The notes below the pieces were generated by a model. That model saw only the letters and a list, made by a program, of their open reading frames with translations, made no database searches and was not told the DNA's origin. Made by a program: the position numbers and the translations under genes. Below, piece by piece: positions 1 to 8,665 of a stretch of 64,000 nucleotides of DNA. How positions within the stretch are numbered: position 1 is the first letter of the stretch; every line of letters begins with the position of its first letter. The DNA lies in assembly GCF_026870175.2 (NCBI RefSeq), contig NZ_CP113977.2:2604001-2668000 (forward strand), read 5' to 3'. Origin of the DNA: Flavobacterium aestivum (lineage in GTDB: Bacteria > Bacteroidota > Bacteroidia > Flavobacteriales > Flavobacteriaceae).

Positions 1-2
1 TT

Positions 3-749
3 TTTATTTCGGTTCTAACGCTACTCACTCTAGTAAGTTTTTTTGTAGTTGTAGAAATCAAGTATTTTGTGCTGATTGCTATTTTATGGTTTTTAGTTGT
101 TTTTTGGGGATCAGCTTATATAGCATCCAATTATCATGTAACAGCCTACTGTAACAATCCATTAGAAAAAGAAAAAAAAATTGCCCTTACATTTGATGAT
201 GGACCGCATGAAATGACAACTCCGGTTTTGGAGATCTTACGGCAGTATAATGCGAAAGCTACTTTTTTTTGCATTGGGAAAAATATTGAATCGCATCCTG
301 ATATTTTAAAAAAAATAACAGAAGAGGGGCATACCGTAGGGAATCATTCCTATAGTCATTCTCCTTTTTTTGATTTTTATAGAAAAAAGCAAGTCATTAC
401 CGAAATTGAACAAACAGATGCTTTAATTGAATCAGTTTCAGGAAAGAAACCAATATTATTCAGACCGCCTTATGGGGTAACAAATCCTTCCATCCGAAGA
501 GCATTAGCGGTTACCAAACACAAAACGATTGGTTGGAATATTAGATCATTAGATGGAGGAACCAAAAATGAGAAATTTATTTTTGGTAGAATTATAAAAA
601 GAATTAAACCCGGAGGAATCGTACTTTTGCACGATACATCCATCCAGACGGTAAATGTATTAGAACAGTTGTTGTCATTTTTACACAAAAATAATTATAG
701 AGTTGTTCCTTTAGAAGAACTTCTGAATATAAAAGCTTATGAGGATTAA
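3..749 (+). CDS. Polysaccharide deacetylase family protein (5' end outside window)
   Basis: NodB-type metal-dependent deacetylase, probably membrane anchored. Counting from the GTG at 69, the metal-binding motif TFDDGP is at about residues 41-46, followed by the GNHSYSH His motif, RPPYG and LLHD. The reading frame stays open upstream to the first base of the window and encodes a hydrophobic stretch, so the true start is probably outside; GTG at 69 is only a fallback. The last 11 bases overlap the next gene. Such deacetylases recur in flexirubin clusters, but the substrate there is not known to me. The family is certain; the pathway role is inferred from neighbours. Confidence 0.85.
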   Translation, partial: FISVLTLLTLVSFFVVVEIKYFVLIAILWFLVVFWGSAYIASNYHVTAYCNNPLEKEKKIALTFDDGPHEMTTPVLEILRQYNAKATFFCIGKNIESHPDILKKITEEGHTVGNHSYSHSPFFDFYRKKQVITEIEQTDALIESVSGKKPILFRPPYGVTNPSIRRALAVTKHKTIGWNIRSLDGGTKNEKFIFGRIIKRIKPGGIVLLHDTSIQTVNVLEQLLSFLHKNNYRVVPLEELLNIKAYED

Positions 750-1374
750 ATATTTTCTATTACTGATTTTTTTGAACGTTTCCCTTTTTAAATCTTTGGC
801 TCAAGAACAAAAAATGAGCGAAAATGAGATTACTGCATTCAAACAATCGGTTGCACAGGTGTCTAAGAAAATCAAGACATTGAGCACTGATTTTGTTCAA
901 TACAAGCATCTTGATTTTTTATCAAAAGATATTGAAACCTCCGGAAAAATGGTTTTCAAAGAACCCAATTTATTGCTTTGGCAATACAAAAAGCCATACA
1001 GTTATTCCATAGTTTTCAAAAACGGAAAAATACTGATTAATGACGAAGGAAAGAAAAGCTCTGTAGATATTGGAAATAGTAAATTGTTTGGAAAAATAAA
1101 TAAGTTGATTGTGGGGAGTGTAAGCGGAGATTTATTTGATGATAAGGAATTTTCTATTTCATACTTTAAAAACAAAGACCAAAATATCACCAAATTTATT
1201 CCGAAAGATGCAGCTCTTAAAAAGTACATCAAGCAAATCGAATTGACTTTTGATAAAACAGATGCTACCGTTGTTCAGGTTAAATTATTGGAATCATCTG
1301 CAGATTTTACCCGAATTGTATTAAAAAACAAAGTAATCAATGCCAAAGTCGATGAAGCTTCTTTTACGAATTAG
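739..1374 (+). CDS. LolA-like outer membrane lipoprotein carrier
   Basis: Periplasmic carrier of the LolA/LolB fold: 211 residues with an N-terminal signal peptide ending near SLAQE. The middle of the protein (about residues 45-150) has the typical LolA pattern, with TLSTDFVQYKHL, a GKMVFKEPNLLLWQY-type beta region and an FKNGKILI strand. LolA proteins shield lipid chains during transfer to the outer membrane. In flexirubin/aryl-polyene clusters a dedicated paralogue is thought to carry the lipid-linked pigment. It overlaps the deacetylase upstream and the lipoprotein gene downstream, so all three are translationally linked. Confidence 0.8.
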   Translation: MRIKYFLLLIFLNVSLFKSLAQEQKMSENEITAFKQSVAQVSKKIKTLSTDFVQYKHLDFLSKDIETSGKMVFKEPNLLLWQYKKPYSYSIVFKNGKILINDEGKKSSVDIGNSKLFGKINKLIVGSVSGDLFDDKEFSISYFKNKDQNITKFIPKDAALKKYIKQIELTFDKTDATVVQVKLLESSADFTRIVLKNKVINAKVDEASFTN

Positions 1375-1987
1375 TAGCGTTCTAATTCTTGTTTTTGCGT
1401 CATGTGCCACGAATAATATAGTAAAGGATTATAAAACAGTTCCTTTAGAAAAAAAGACCTTGGAGGTGGCTTATTTCTCTGATCCAACAATTGATTATGT
1501 TTATAAAGCCAATATCTCGGTTTATGGCAATGAGTTAACAGGTATTTTTATTGCTAAGAAAATAAATGACACGACACATAGAGTTGTATTTACCACGGAA
1601 TTTGGAAATAAACTCTTGGATTTTGAAATTTCTGAAACTGATTTCAAAGTCAATTTTATTTTAGAAGAGTTGGATAGAAAAATGCTGATAAACACTTTAG
1701 TAACTGATTTTAGATTGCTTTTGCGAAGTCATTATGACATTATTAACCAATATGAGAATAATGAGAATACAGTTTATGAGGCATTAGATAAGAGTAAAAT
1801 AAATTATCTTTTCATTTCAAAACCATCCAATAAATTAAGTCAAATTGTACATTCTTCTAAAAGAAAAGAAAAAATAAAGCTCTTTTTTACTGCTAAAAAT
1901 AATATTTTTGCTGAAAATATTGTGATTCAGCATCAGAATATAAAGCTAAAAATTGAATTAAATTATTTTAACGAACAAGCTAATTAA
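1352..1987 (+). CDS. Conserved cluster-associated lipoprotein of unknown function
   Basis: About 211 residues. The ATG at 1352 gives a clean lipoprotein signal peptide (MKLLLRISS... with lipobox VFASC); an ATG at 1340 would add four residues. The rest is a soluble, beta-rich domain with no catalytic motif I recognise. The 5' end overlaps the LolA-like gene in another frame. Proteins of this size follow LolA in flexirubin clusters and may receive LolA cargo at the outer membrane in the manner of LolB. That role is inferred from position only. Confidence 0.7.
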   Translation: MKLLLRISSVLILVFASCATNNIVKDYKTVPLEKKTLEVAYFSDPTIDYVYKANISVYGNELTGIFIAKKINDTTHRVVFTTEFGNKLLDFEISETDFKVNFILEELDRKMLINTLVTDFRLLLRSHYDIINQYENNENTVYEALDKSKINYLFISKPSNKLSQIVHSSKRKEKIKLFFTAKNNIFAENIVIQHQNIKLKIELNYFNEQAN

Positions 1988-2085
1988 CCATTATGGAATG
2001 AGCATGATTCTAAAATTGGTTGTATGCACCAATGAAAACATGTTAATTACATAATAACCAATAAAAAATAATAAATACCTACTAT

Positions 2086-2697
2086 ATGAAATTTAATAAG
2101 CAAATAAGCAAAGGAATACTGATTTTACTTTTATCATTTTTTGGAATACTACAAGCACAGGCTCAGGTAAGTTTTAGACCAGGATTGAGAGCGGGTGCCA
2201 ATTTTAGTCATTTTACAAAAGGAGGTGATTACTATTATTATAATCCTAATGGTTCAATTCAGAGTGGTCCTAATGTTCATTATGATACCAAAACAGATTT
2301 TTACATTGGTTTTTATGGCGCCTTGAAACTGTCTAAATATTATACTTTGCAACCGGAGATTGACTATTCATCTCAAGGTTCAGAATATAGATCATCAACC
2401 AATAGTGCTAAGTTTGACGTAGATTATTTGTCTTTTGAGGTTTTGAATAAATTTACCTTTGGTAATCAGTTTAATCTGCATTTTGGTCCAACTCTTGATT
2501 TTGTAGTAAATAAAAATTTCAATACAGATGCAAATGTCGATATGGCTTTTGTTTTGGGAGCTGGAATTAACATAACACGTAATTTTGGAATAGAGGGAAG
2601 AGTTAAAAAAGGAATTATTCCAGTACTTGATTTTAATGATAATCATACCAATGTGGTATTTTCTCTTGGAGCAACTTATACTTTTGACGTAAAATAA
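2086..2697 (+). CDS. PorT-like outer membrane beta-barrel protein
   Basis: 203 residues with a signal peptide ending in LQAQAQ, then alternating amphipathic strands with many Tyr, Asn and Gly (YYYYNPNGS and YTLQPEIDYSSQG). The C-terminus, FSLGATYTFDVK, is a typical outer membrane barrel strand. It fits the small eight-stranded OMP_b-brl_2/PorT-like family. It lies 98 bp after the lipoprotein gene and 4 bp before the hotdog gene, so it belongs to the pigment cluster, perhaps as a pore or anchor for the finished pigment in the outer membrane. Confidence 0.72.
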   Translation: MKFNKQISKGILILLLSFFGILQAQAQVSFRPGLRAGANFSHFTKGGDYYYYNPNGSIQSGPNVHYDTKTDFYIGFYGALKLSKYYTLQPEIDYSSQGSEYRSSTNSAKFDVDYLSFEVLNKFTFGNQFNLHFGPTLDFVVNKNFNTDANVDMAFVLGAGINITRNFGIEGRVKKGIIPVLDFNDNHTNVVFSLGATYTFDVK

Positions 2698-2701
2698 AGC
2701 T

Positions 2702-3073
2702 ATGTTATTAAAAGATTTTTATACAATAAGTTCATTAGAAAATACAGCCGAGTCTAAGTATAAGGCAATGATTTTGATTAATGAAGAGCATGAGGTTTTT
2801 AAGGGACATTTTCCTGGAAACCCAATAATGCCGGGAGTTTGCATGATGCAAATTATAAAAGAACTGACTGAGCAAATTACAGAGAGCACATTGTTTTTGC
2901 AGTCTTTGTCGAATGTAAAATTCATGGCATTGATTAATCCGTTTCAAACACCGGAATTGCGATTAGAATTAGAGATTTCTACAACAGAGGATAACTTGGT
3001 TAAAGTTAAAAATGTTAGCTATTTTGATGAAACTGTTGCTTTGAAATTAAGTAGTGTTTATAGAAAAGTTTAG
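2702..3073 (+). CDS. FabZ-like hotdog protein, catalytic Glu replaced by Gln
   Basis: Single hotdog domain of 123 residues related to 3-hydroxyacyl-ACP dehydratases (FabA/FabZ). The signature GHFPGNPIMPGV is intact, with the catalytic His at residue 36. The acidic partner of FabZ sits 14 residues after that His; here the position is Gln50 (PGVCMMQ, where FabZ has PGVLIIE). In aryl-polyene and flexirubin clusters hotdog proteins dehydrate the growing polyene on its carrier protein. The change suggests altered chemistry, a partner-dependent enzyme or a non-catalytic subunit. Fold assignment is secure; activity is uncertain. Confidence 0.82.
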   Translation: MLLKDFYTISSLENTAESKYKAMILINEEHEVFKGHFPGNPIMPGVCMMQIIKELTEQITESTLFLQSLSNVKFMALINPFQTPELRLELEISTTEDNLVKVKNVSYFDETVALKLSSVYRKV

Positions 3074-3158
3074 TCCAAGAATGTAGTAAATTTTTAAGAT
3101 TCTACCAAAAATTGGATAGGTACAATTCTTAAACATCAAAATAAAAAAATATAAACTA

Positions 3159-3271
3159 ACCATTAAGAAATTAAGTTTATTAAACCATAACACTTAATGA
3201 GACCTTAAAGTCAGCTTGTTTATTAGGTGAATAAAAAAAAACAGACTTAATAATCTTAATTCCTTAATGGT
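3159..3271. repeat. Imperfect 17-bp terminal inverted repeats in a cluster gap
   Basis: ACCATTAAGAAATTAAG at 3159-3175 pairs with CTTAATTCCTTAATGGT at 3255-3271 with one mismatch. The arms enclose 79 AT-rich bases. The element fills most of the 221-bp gap between the hotdog gene and the small secreted-protein gene, the widest gap in an otherwise compact cluster. It could be a dispersed intergenic repeat, a MITE-like remnant or a folded RNA leader. No clear target-site duplication is visible. Confidence 0.5.
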
Positions 3272-3294
3272 AAAATGATTTTAATTTAGTCCCA

Positions 3295-3777
3295 ATGAAA
3301 ACTACTTTTTTAGCTCTTTTATTATTTCTTTTGAGTGATCCTTCTATTACTGAAGTTAGGAAATTATATGCATCTGCCAGCGGTTCTGAAAGTAACGCCA
3401 AAGAATTTGCTTCAAAATTAAGCGAGGTTACCAAAGAGGATAATAAAACATTAGTGGCTTACAAGGGAGCTTCTATGACAATAGTTTCAAGGTTAGAAAA
3501 AAAGGGGGCAGATAAGTCTAAGAAATTCAAGGAAGGATCAAGCCTAATTGAGTATGCTGTAGCCAATGAGCCTAATGCTATCGAAATAAGGATGATTCGA
3601 TTGAGTGTTCAGGAAAATGTCCCAAAAATTGTTAACTATAGAGCGAACAAAAAAGAAGATGCTAAGTTTTTATTAGATCATTATAAGGAACAAACAGGTG
3701 CTTTAAAAACGTATATTGGTAATTTTATAGTACAGTCAAAAAGTTTTACAGCGACCGAAAAGCAGTTGGTCAAATAA
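3295..3777 (+). CDS. Small secreted protein of the pigment cluster, unknown function
   Basis: 160 residues with a short signal sequence (MKTTFLALLLFLL) and a predicted mainly alpha-helical, charged body rich in Lys, Glu and Ser. No catalytic motif is recognised. It follows the gap with the inverted repeat and precedes the glycosyltransferase by 12 bp, so it is probably cotranscribed with the downstream genes. Small exported proteins of this type are found in flexirubin clusters of Flavobacteria, but no function is known to me. Confidence 0.65.
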   Translation: MKTTFLALLLFLLSDPSITEVRKLYASASGSESNAKEFASKLSEVTKEDNKTLVAYKGASMTIVSRLEKKGADKSKKFKEGSSLIEYAVANEPNAIEIRMIRLSVQENVPKIVNYRANKKEDAKFLLDHYKEQTGALKTYIGNFIVQSKSFTATEKQLVK

Positions 3778-3789
3778 TTATAAGAACAA

Positions 3790-4971
3790 ATGAGTACAAG
3801 CTTTCTGGAAACAGCGCGTATGGATCAATTTAAAATTTGTGTTATTGTGCCTACGTACAATAATCACAAGACTTTAAAGCGCGTTTTAGATTCGGTTTTG
3901 CACTATACTCCAAATGTTATTGTGGTAAATGATGGTTCTACAGATAGCACTGCTCAAATTCTGGAAGCGTATTCACATTTAGTTCAAATTCATCATTCCA
4001 AGAATGCCGGAAAAGGAATGGCGATACGTAATGGATTCAAAAAGGCATTAGATTTAAATTATGAATATGCCATTACAATAGATTCTGATGGGCAACATTT
4101 TGCCTCAGATATCCCCACTTTTATTGCAGCTTTAGAAACGGATGCAGACGTACTCTTAATCGGAAGCCGAAATATGACTCAGGAAAATGTTCCCAAAAAA
4201 AGTAGTTTTGGGAATAAATTTTCTAATTTTTGGTTTTGGTTTGAAACCGGAAACAAGCTCGAAGACACCCAATCAGGGTTTAGATTGTATCCTTTGCAAA
4301 AAATACCAGCAAGTTATTTTACCAAAAAATTTGAGTTTGAAATAGAAGTTATTGTACGATCTGCCTGGAAGGATATTCCGGTAAAGAACATTCCCGTTCA
4401 GGTTTTGTATGATCCGGAAGAGCGAGTTTCCCATTTTAGACCTTTCAAGGATTTTACGAGAATTAGTATTCTAAATACCGTTTTGGTAACTATTGCCTTG
4501 TTTTATATAAAACCGAGAAAGTTTATTCTAAAACTAAAAAAAAAAGGACTTAAGAAATTTTTCCTCGAGAATGTATTAGAAAGTAATGATTCGAATGCGC
4601 GAAAGTCATTTTCGATTGCATTAGGAGTTTTTATAGGGATTTGCCCTTTTTGGGGTTTTCAAACCATTCTTGTTTTATTTTTAGCCGTTTTATTAAAGCT
4701 GAATAAAGCTATTGCTTTTGCCTTTTCTAATGTAAGTTTTCCGCCCTTTATCCCTTTTATCATTTATGGGTCACTAAAAATAGGAAGCTATTTTATCACT
4801 AGTGATAAACCGTTGATTTTGAGTATGGATATGACTCTGGCGGATATTCAAAAAAACATGATGCAATATCTAGTCGGAAGTTTTATTTTAGCGGCATTTA
4901 TGGCTATTCTATTTGGTCTTACAGCTTATTTGTTACTTACTTTGGCAAGTAATTTAAAACATAAAAAATAG
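3790..4971 (+). CDS. Glycosyltransferase family 2 with C-terminal DUF2062 membrane domain
   Basis: 393 residues. The N-terminal GT-A domain (about 15-240) has IVPTYNN, VVNDGSTDS and the metal-binding TIDSDGQH, like dolichyl-phosphate-mannose-synthase-type enzymes. The C-terminal part (about 265-390) is a membrane DUF2062 domain recognisable by FIGICPFWGFQT. A second start (MDQFKICV) lies 10 codons downstream of the chosen ATG. The enzyme probably transfers a sugar to a lipid or pigment precursor at the inner membrane. It lies 4 bp before the MMPL fusion gene. This GT2-DUF2062 architecture is a regular member of flexirubin/aryl-polyene loci. Confidence 0.85.
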   Translation: MSTSFLETARMDQFKICVIVPTYNNHKTLKRVLDSVLHYTPNVIVVNDGSTDSTAQILEAYSHLVQIHHSKNAGKGMAIRNGFKKALDLNYEYAITIDSDGQHFASDIPTFIAALETDADVLLIGSRNMTQENVPKKSSFGNKFSNFWFWFETGNKLEDTQSGFRLYPLQKIPASYFTKKFEFEIEVIVRSAWKDIPVKNIPVQVLYDPEERVSHFRPFKDFTRISILNTVLVTIALFYIKPRKFILKLKKKGLKKFFLENVLESNDSNARKSFSIALGVFIGICPFWGFQTILVLFLAVLLKLNKAIAFAFSNVSFPPFIPFIIYGSLKIGSYFITSDKPLILSMDMTLADIQKNMMQYLVGSFILAAFMAILFGLTAYLLLTLASNLKHKK

Positions 4972-4975
4972 CGGG

Positions 4976-7900
4976 ATGCACAAAAAAATATTCGCTTTAT
5001 ATTCATTCATGACTAAAAATAAATTCCTTTCGATAGGAGTAGCGATTGCTATGGTTCTATTTTTAGGATTCTTTGCTTTTAGAATTTCATTTCAGGAGAA
5101 TATAAACCAGTTAATCCCTTCCAATGATCAATCTGGAGTAACTTCGAAAGTATTGGATCAGGTTAATTTTGCAGATAAAATTACTATTATACTTTCTACT
5201 AAAGAGATTGGTTCGCCAGAGGATTTGACAGAATATGCCAATGCTTTTATCGATAGCTTAGATGCCAATTGCAAACCTTATGTAGCTAAAGTACAAGGAA
5301 AGATTGAAGAAGAAAATATTCAGGAAACTTTTGATTTTGTGTATGCCAATTTGCCTCTTTTTTTAGATCAAAAGGATTATGCATTAATAGAAAGTAAACT
5401 GCAAAAGGACAGTATTGCCAGTAGTGTTGCAGCTGATTATAAATCTTTGATTTCTCCTACGGGGCTGGTTTCTAAAGATTTTATTCTTCAGGATCCGCTT
5501 GGGATTTCGTTTATTGCCTTAAAGAAAATGCAACAGCTTAGCGTTGGTGATGATTTTGCGATAGAAAACGGATTCATATTAACCAAGGACAAGAAGAATC
5601 TATTACTTTTTGTAACGCCCAAATTGGCTACGAATGAAACGGATAAGAATACATTGTTTATCAGTAATCTGGATAAAATCAAAACAAATCTGAATCAGCA
5701 ATTCAGAGGAAAAGTGAGTATGGATTATTTTGGTGCTACACCTGTAGCAGTTGCTAATGCCACTCAAATCAAAGCCGATGTACAAAACACCTCTATTTTT
5801 GCAGGAGTTATACTGATTTTGATTCTTGCTTTTTTCTACAGAAGTATGCTAACGCCAATAATTATTTTTATACCATCTCTGCTTGGAGCACTTTTTGCTT
5901 TGGCCGTTTTGTATTTCTGCAAAGGTAGTATATCAGCTATTTCATTGGGAATTAGTTCTATTTTATTGGGAGAAACAACTGACTATTCTATTTATGTTCT
6001 AACACATTTGAGGAGTAATAGAAATGTAAAATTACTGTACAAAGACATCACAAAACCTTTGTTGCTTTGTGGTATTACTACATCTATTACTTTTTTATGC
6101 TTGTTTTTAATTAAGTCAGAAGCTTTACAGGATTTAGGGATTTTTGCAGCATTGAGTGTGGTGTCAACATCTGTTTTCTCATTGGTTTTAATACCGGTTT
6201 TATATAAAGCAAATGCTAAGATATTTGTTCCAAAGACGAATATTATTGATGAACTAGGAGGGTATTCCTATCATAAAAATAAATTTTTGGTAGGTTCAAT
6301 GTTGTTATTGTTATTGGTATCGCTTTTTACATATTCTAAGGTTACTTTTAATAATGATCTTTCGGCTTTAAATTATATGACGCCCAAATTAAAAATGGCT
6401 GAGAAGCAATTAGATCATATAGCCAACAATGATTCGTCTAAATCTATTTATTTAGCCACTTATGGAAAAAGTTATGACGAAGTCATAGCAAATAATAATG
6501 CTCTTTTTGAGACATTGGAAAAGGATAAAAAAACAAAAGGAATTTTGAATTTTAGTTCTATAGGGGGAATTGTTTTTTCTGCAGAAGTTCAAAAACAAAA
6601 AATTCAGGAATGGAATACTTTTTGGAATTCCCAAAGAAAAACAAATCTGACTCAAACGTTAATAAGCGAAGGAAATCAATATGGGTTCAAAGCCTCTACT
6701 TTCTCCGGTTTTTATGAATTGCTGGATAAAAAGTTTAATCCAATAGCGATTGATGATTACCTAAAAGTAAAATCTTTTTTCATAGATGAATTTTTAGCTC
6801 AAAAAAACGGATTTTACACGATTTCTACCTTGGTAAAGGTGAGTAAAGAAAAAAGAGATGTTTTTGTAAATCAGATAAAAAAGCAAACTAATTTGGTGGT
6901 TATTGATAGACAGCAAACCAATGAAACTTTTTTGAAAACGCTAAAAACAAATTTTGAAGATTTAGTAGACTATTCTTTTATAGCAGTATTTTTTGTGCTG
7001 TTATTTGCTTTTAGAAAAATAGACTTGGCAATCATAAGTATTATCCCGGTACTAATAAGTTGGATTTTTACCACCGGACTTATGGGAATGTTTGGTTTAC
7101 AATTTAATGTGGTCAACATCATTGTTTGTACTTTGATTTTTGGGATAGGAGTAGACTACAGTATCTTTATGACTTCGGCATTGCAAAAGAAATATACTTT
7201 TGGGAAAAACGAATTGCCAAGCTATAGAACCTCTATTTTACTGTCGGTGGCAACTACAATTCTAGGAATTGGAGTGCTTATTTTCGCGAAGCATCCAGCC
7301 CTAAAATCCATATCTTTAATAGCTATTATCGGGATATTTTCGACATTGATGCTTACCTTTATTTTACAACCCTTAGTATTTAACTTTTTCGTTATTAATA
7401 GGGTAAAAAAAGGGAAAGCACCATTTGAAATCAGACGACTCTTGCATTCTGTTCTTTGTTTTACCTACTTTGGGTTGGGCGGTTTTTTACTGTCAATTCT
7501 GAGTGTGGTTTTGATGAAAATTATGCCTATTTCTAAAAAGATAAAATTTAAAGTTTTTCATTTTGTCTTATCAAAGTTTATGCATTCGGTCTTAGTGCCT
7601 TATCCTTCCTTAAAACGAAAAATAATAAATACTTCTAACGAAACCTTTGATAAACCAGCAGTAATTATTGCTAATCATAGCTCCTTTCTGGATATTTTAG
7701 CCATTGGGATGTTGAGTCCAAAAATCATTTTCTTGGTTAGTGATTGGGTATATAATTCGCCAGTTTTTGGAAAAGCAGTTCGTTTGGCAGGGTTTTATCC
7801 GGTTTCCAGCGGAATGGATAATGGAGTGGAACATTTACGAACTAAAGTAGAGGAAGGATATTCTATTATGGTTTTTCCGGAAGGCACACGATCTCAGGAT

Positions 7901-8665
7901 AATTCTATAAAGCGTTTTCATAAAGGAGCATTTTTTCTGGCAAAGGAATTGGATTTGGATATCGTTCCAATAATTATTCATGGATATTCAGAGGTTTTAC
8001 CTAAAGGTGATTTCATCATTAATGGGGGAACCACTACAGTAACTATTTTGGATAGGATTATGAATGATAATGCCGATTTTGGAATTGATTTAGGAGAACG
8101 TACCAAAAAGATAAGTACTTTCTTTAAATTGCAGTACAAAAAGATGCGCTTGGATTTAGAAGGTCCAGATTATTTCAAGGCAAAACTCATAAACAGTTTT
8201 GCGTTCAAAGAAACGCAAGTCTTGCAGGCAGTAAAAAAAGACATAAAACAACATCTAGAAGTATACTATAGTTTGAATAAACAGATTGATCCTAAAGCCA
8301 AAATATTGCATCTAGCCAATGATTATGGTCAGTTGGATGTATTGCTTGCTTTGCAGGAGCCGCAAAGAAAGATTGATTCACTAATTGTTCTTGAGGAAAA
8401 TCGTGCTGTTGCCAAAACCAATTATATAGTAAATAAAAGAAAGATTCATTATTTGGATCCAACAGATGCAATTATTCCGAAGAAATACGATGTAGTTTTG
8501 ATTACGAACAAAAACGGATCAAATGATTTGGAAGCGATTTGCAATTTGGCAGAAACGGTTATTTTATTGAATACTGAAAATTTAAAAGAAACCGTATTGA
8601 GTTATGGATTTGATGTAGGGACTGCTATAGAAAGTTTGATCGTAGTAAAGAAGAAGACACAATGA
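4976..8665 (+). CDS. MMPL/RND exporter fused to PlsC acyltransferase and a methyltransferase-like tail
   Basis: 1229 residues. Residues about 1-820 form an MMPL/RND-type exporter: one N-terminal membrane helix, a periplasmic loop, a membrane bundle (about 270-415), a second loop (about 440-670) and a second bundle (about 670-810). Residues about 885-1050 form a PlsC/LPLAT acyltransferase with NHSSFLD at about 900 and FPEGTRS at about 967. The last 160 residues resemble a degenerate Rossmann methyltransferase (ILHLANDYGQLDVLLALQ). In aryl-polyene clusters an exporter and an acyltransferase act on the lipid-linked pigment; here they are one chain. The stop overlaps the next start (ATGA). Confidence 0.88.
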   Translation: MHKKIFALYSFMTKNKFLSIGVAIAMVLFLGFFAFRISFQENINQLIPSNDQSGVTSKVLDQVNFADKITIILSTKEIGSPEDLTEYANAFIDSLDANCKPYVAKVQGKIEEENIQETFDFVYANLPLFLDQKDYALIESKLQKDSIASSVAADYKSLISPTGLVSKDFILQDPLGISFIALKKMQQLSVGDDFAIENGFILTKDKKNLLLFVTPKLATNETDKNTLFISNLDKIKTNLNQQFRGKVSMDYFGATPVAVANATQIKADVQNTSIFAGVILILILAFFYRSMLTPIIIFIPSLLGALFALAVLYFCKGSISAISLGISSILLGETTDYSIYVLTHLRSNRNVKLLYKDITKPLLLCGITTSITFLCLFLIKSEALQDLGIFAALSVVSTSVFSLVLIPVLYKANAKIFVPKTNIIDELGGYSYHKNKFLVGSMLLLLLVSLFTYSKVTFNNDLSALNYMTPKLKMAEKQLDHIANNDSSKSIYLATYGKSYDEVIANNNALFETLEKDKKTKGILNFSSIGGIVFSAEVQKQKIQEWNTFWNSQRKTNLTQTLISEGNQYGFKASTFSGFYELLDKKFNPIAIDDYLKVKSFFIDEFLAQKNGFYTISTLVKVSKEKRDVFVNQIKKQTNLVVIDRQQTNETFLKTLKTNFEDLVDYSFIAVFFVLLFAFRKIDLAIISIIPVLISWIFTTGLMGMFGLQFNVVNIIVCTLIFGIGVDYSIFMTSALQKKYTFGKNELPSYRTSILLSVATTILGIGVLIFAKHPALKSISLIAIIGIFSTLMLTFILQPLVFNFFVINRVKKGKAPFEIRRLLHSVLCFTYFGLGGFLLSILSVVLMKIMPISKKIKFKVFHFVLSKFMHSVLVPYPSLKRKIINTSNETFDKPAVIIANHSSFLDILAIGMLSPKIIFLVSDWVYNSPVFGKAVRLAGFYPVSSGMDNGVEHLRTKVEEGYSIMVFPEGTRSQDNSIKRFHKGAFFLAKELDLDIVPIIIHGYSEVLPKGDFIINGGTTTVTILDRIMNDNADFGIDLGERTKKISTFFKLQYKKMRLDLEGPDYFKAKLINSFAFKETQVLQAVKKDIKQHLEVYYSLNKQIDPKAKILHLANDYGQLDVLLALQEPQRKIDSLIVLEENRAVAKTNYIVNKRKIHYLDPTDAIIPKKYDVVLITNKNGSNDLEAICNLAETVILLNTENLKETVLSYGFDVGTAIESLIVVKKKTQ

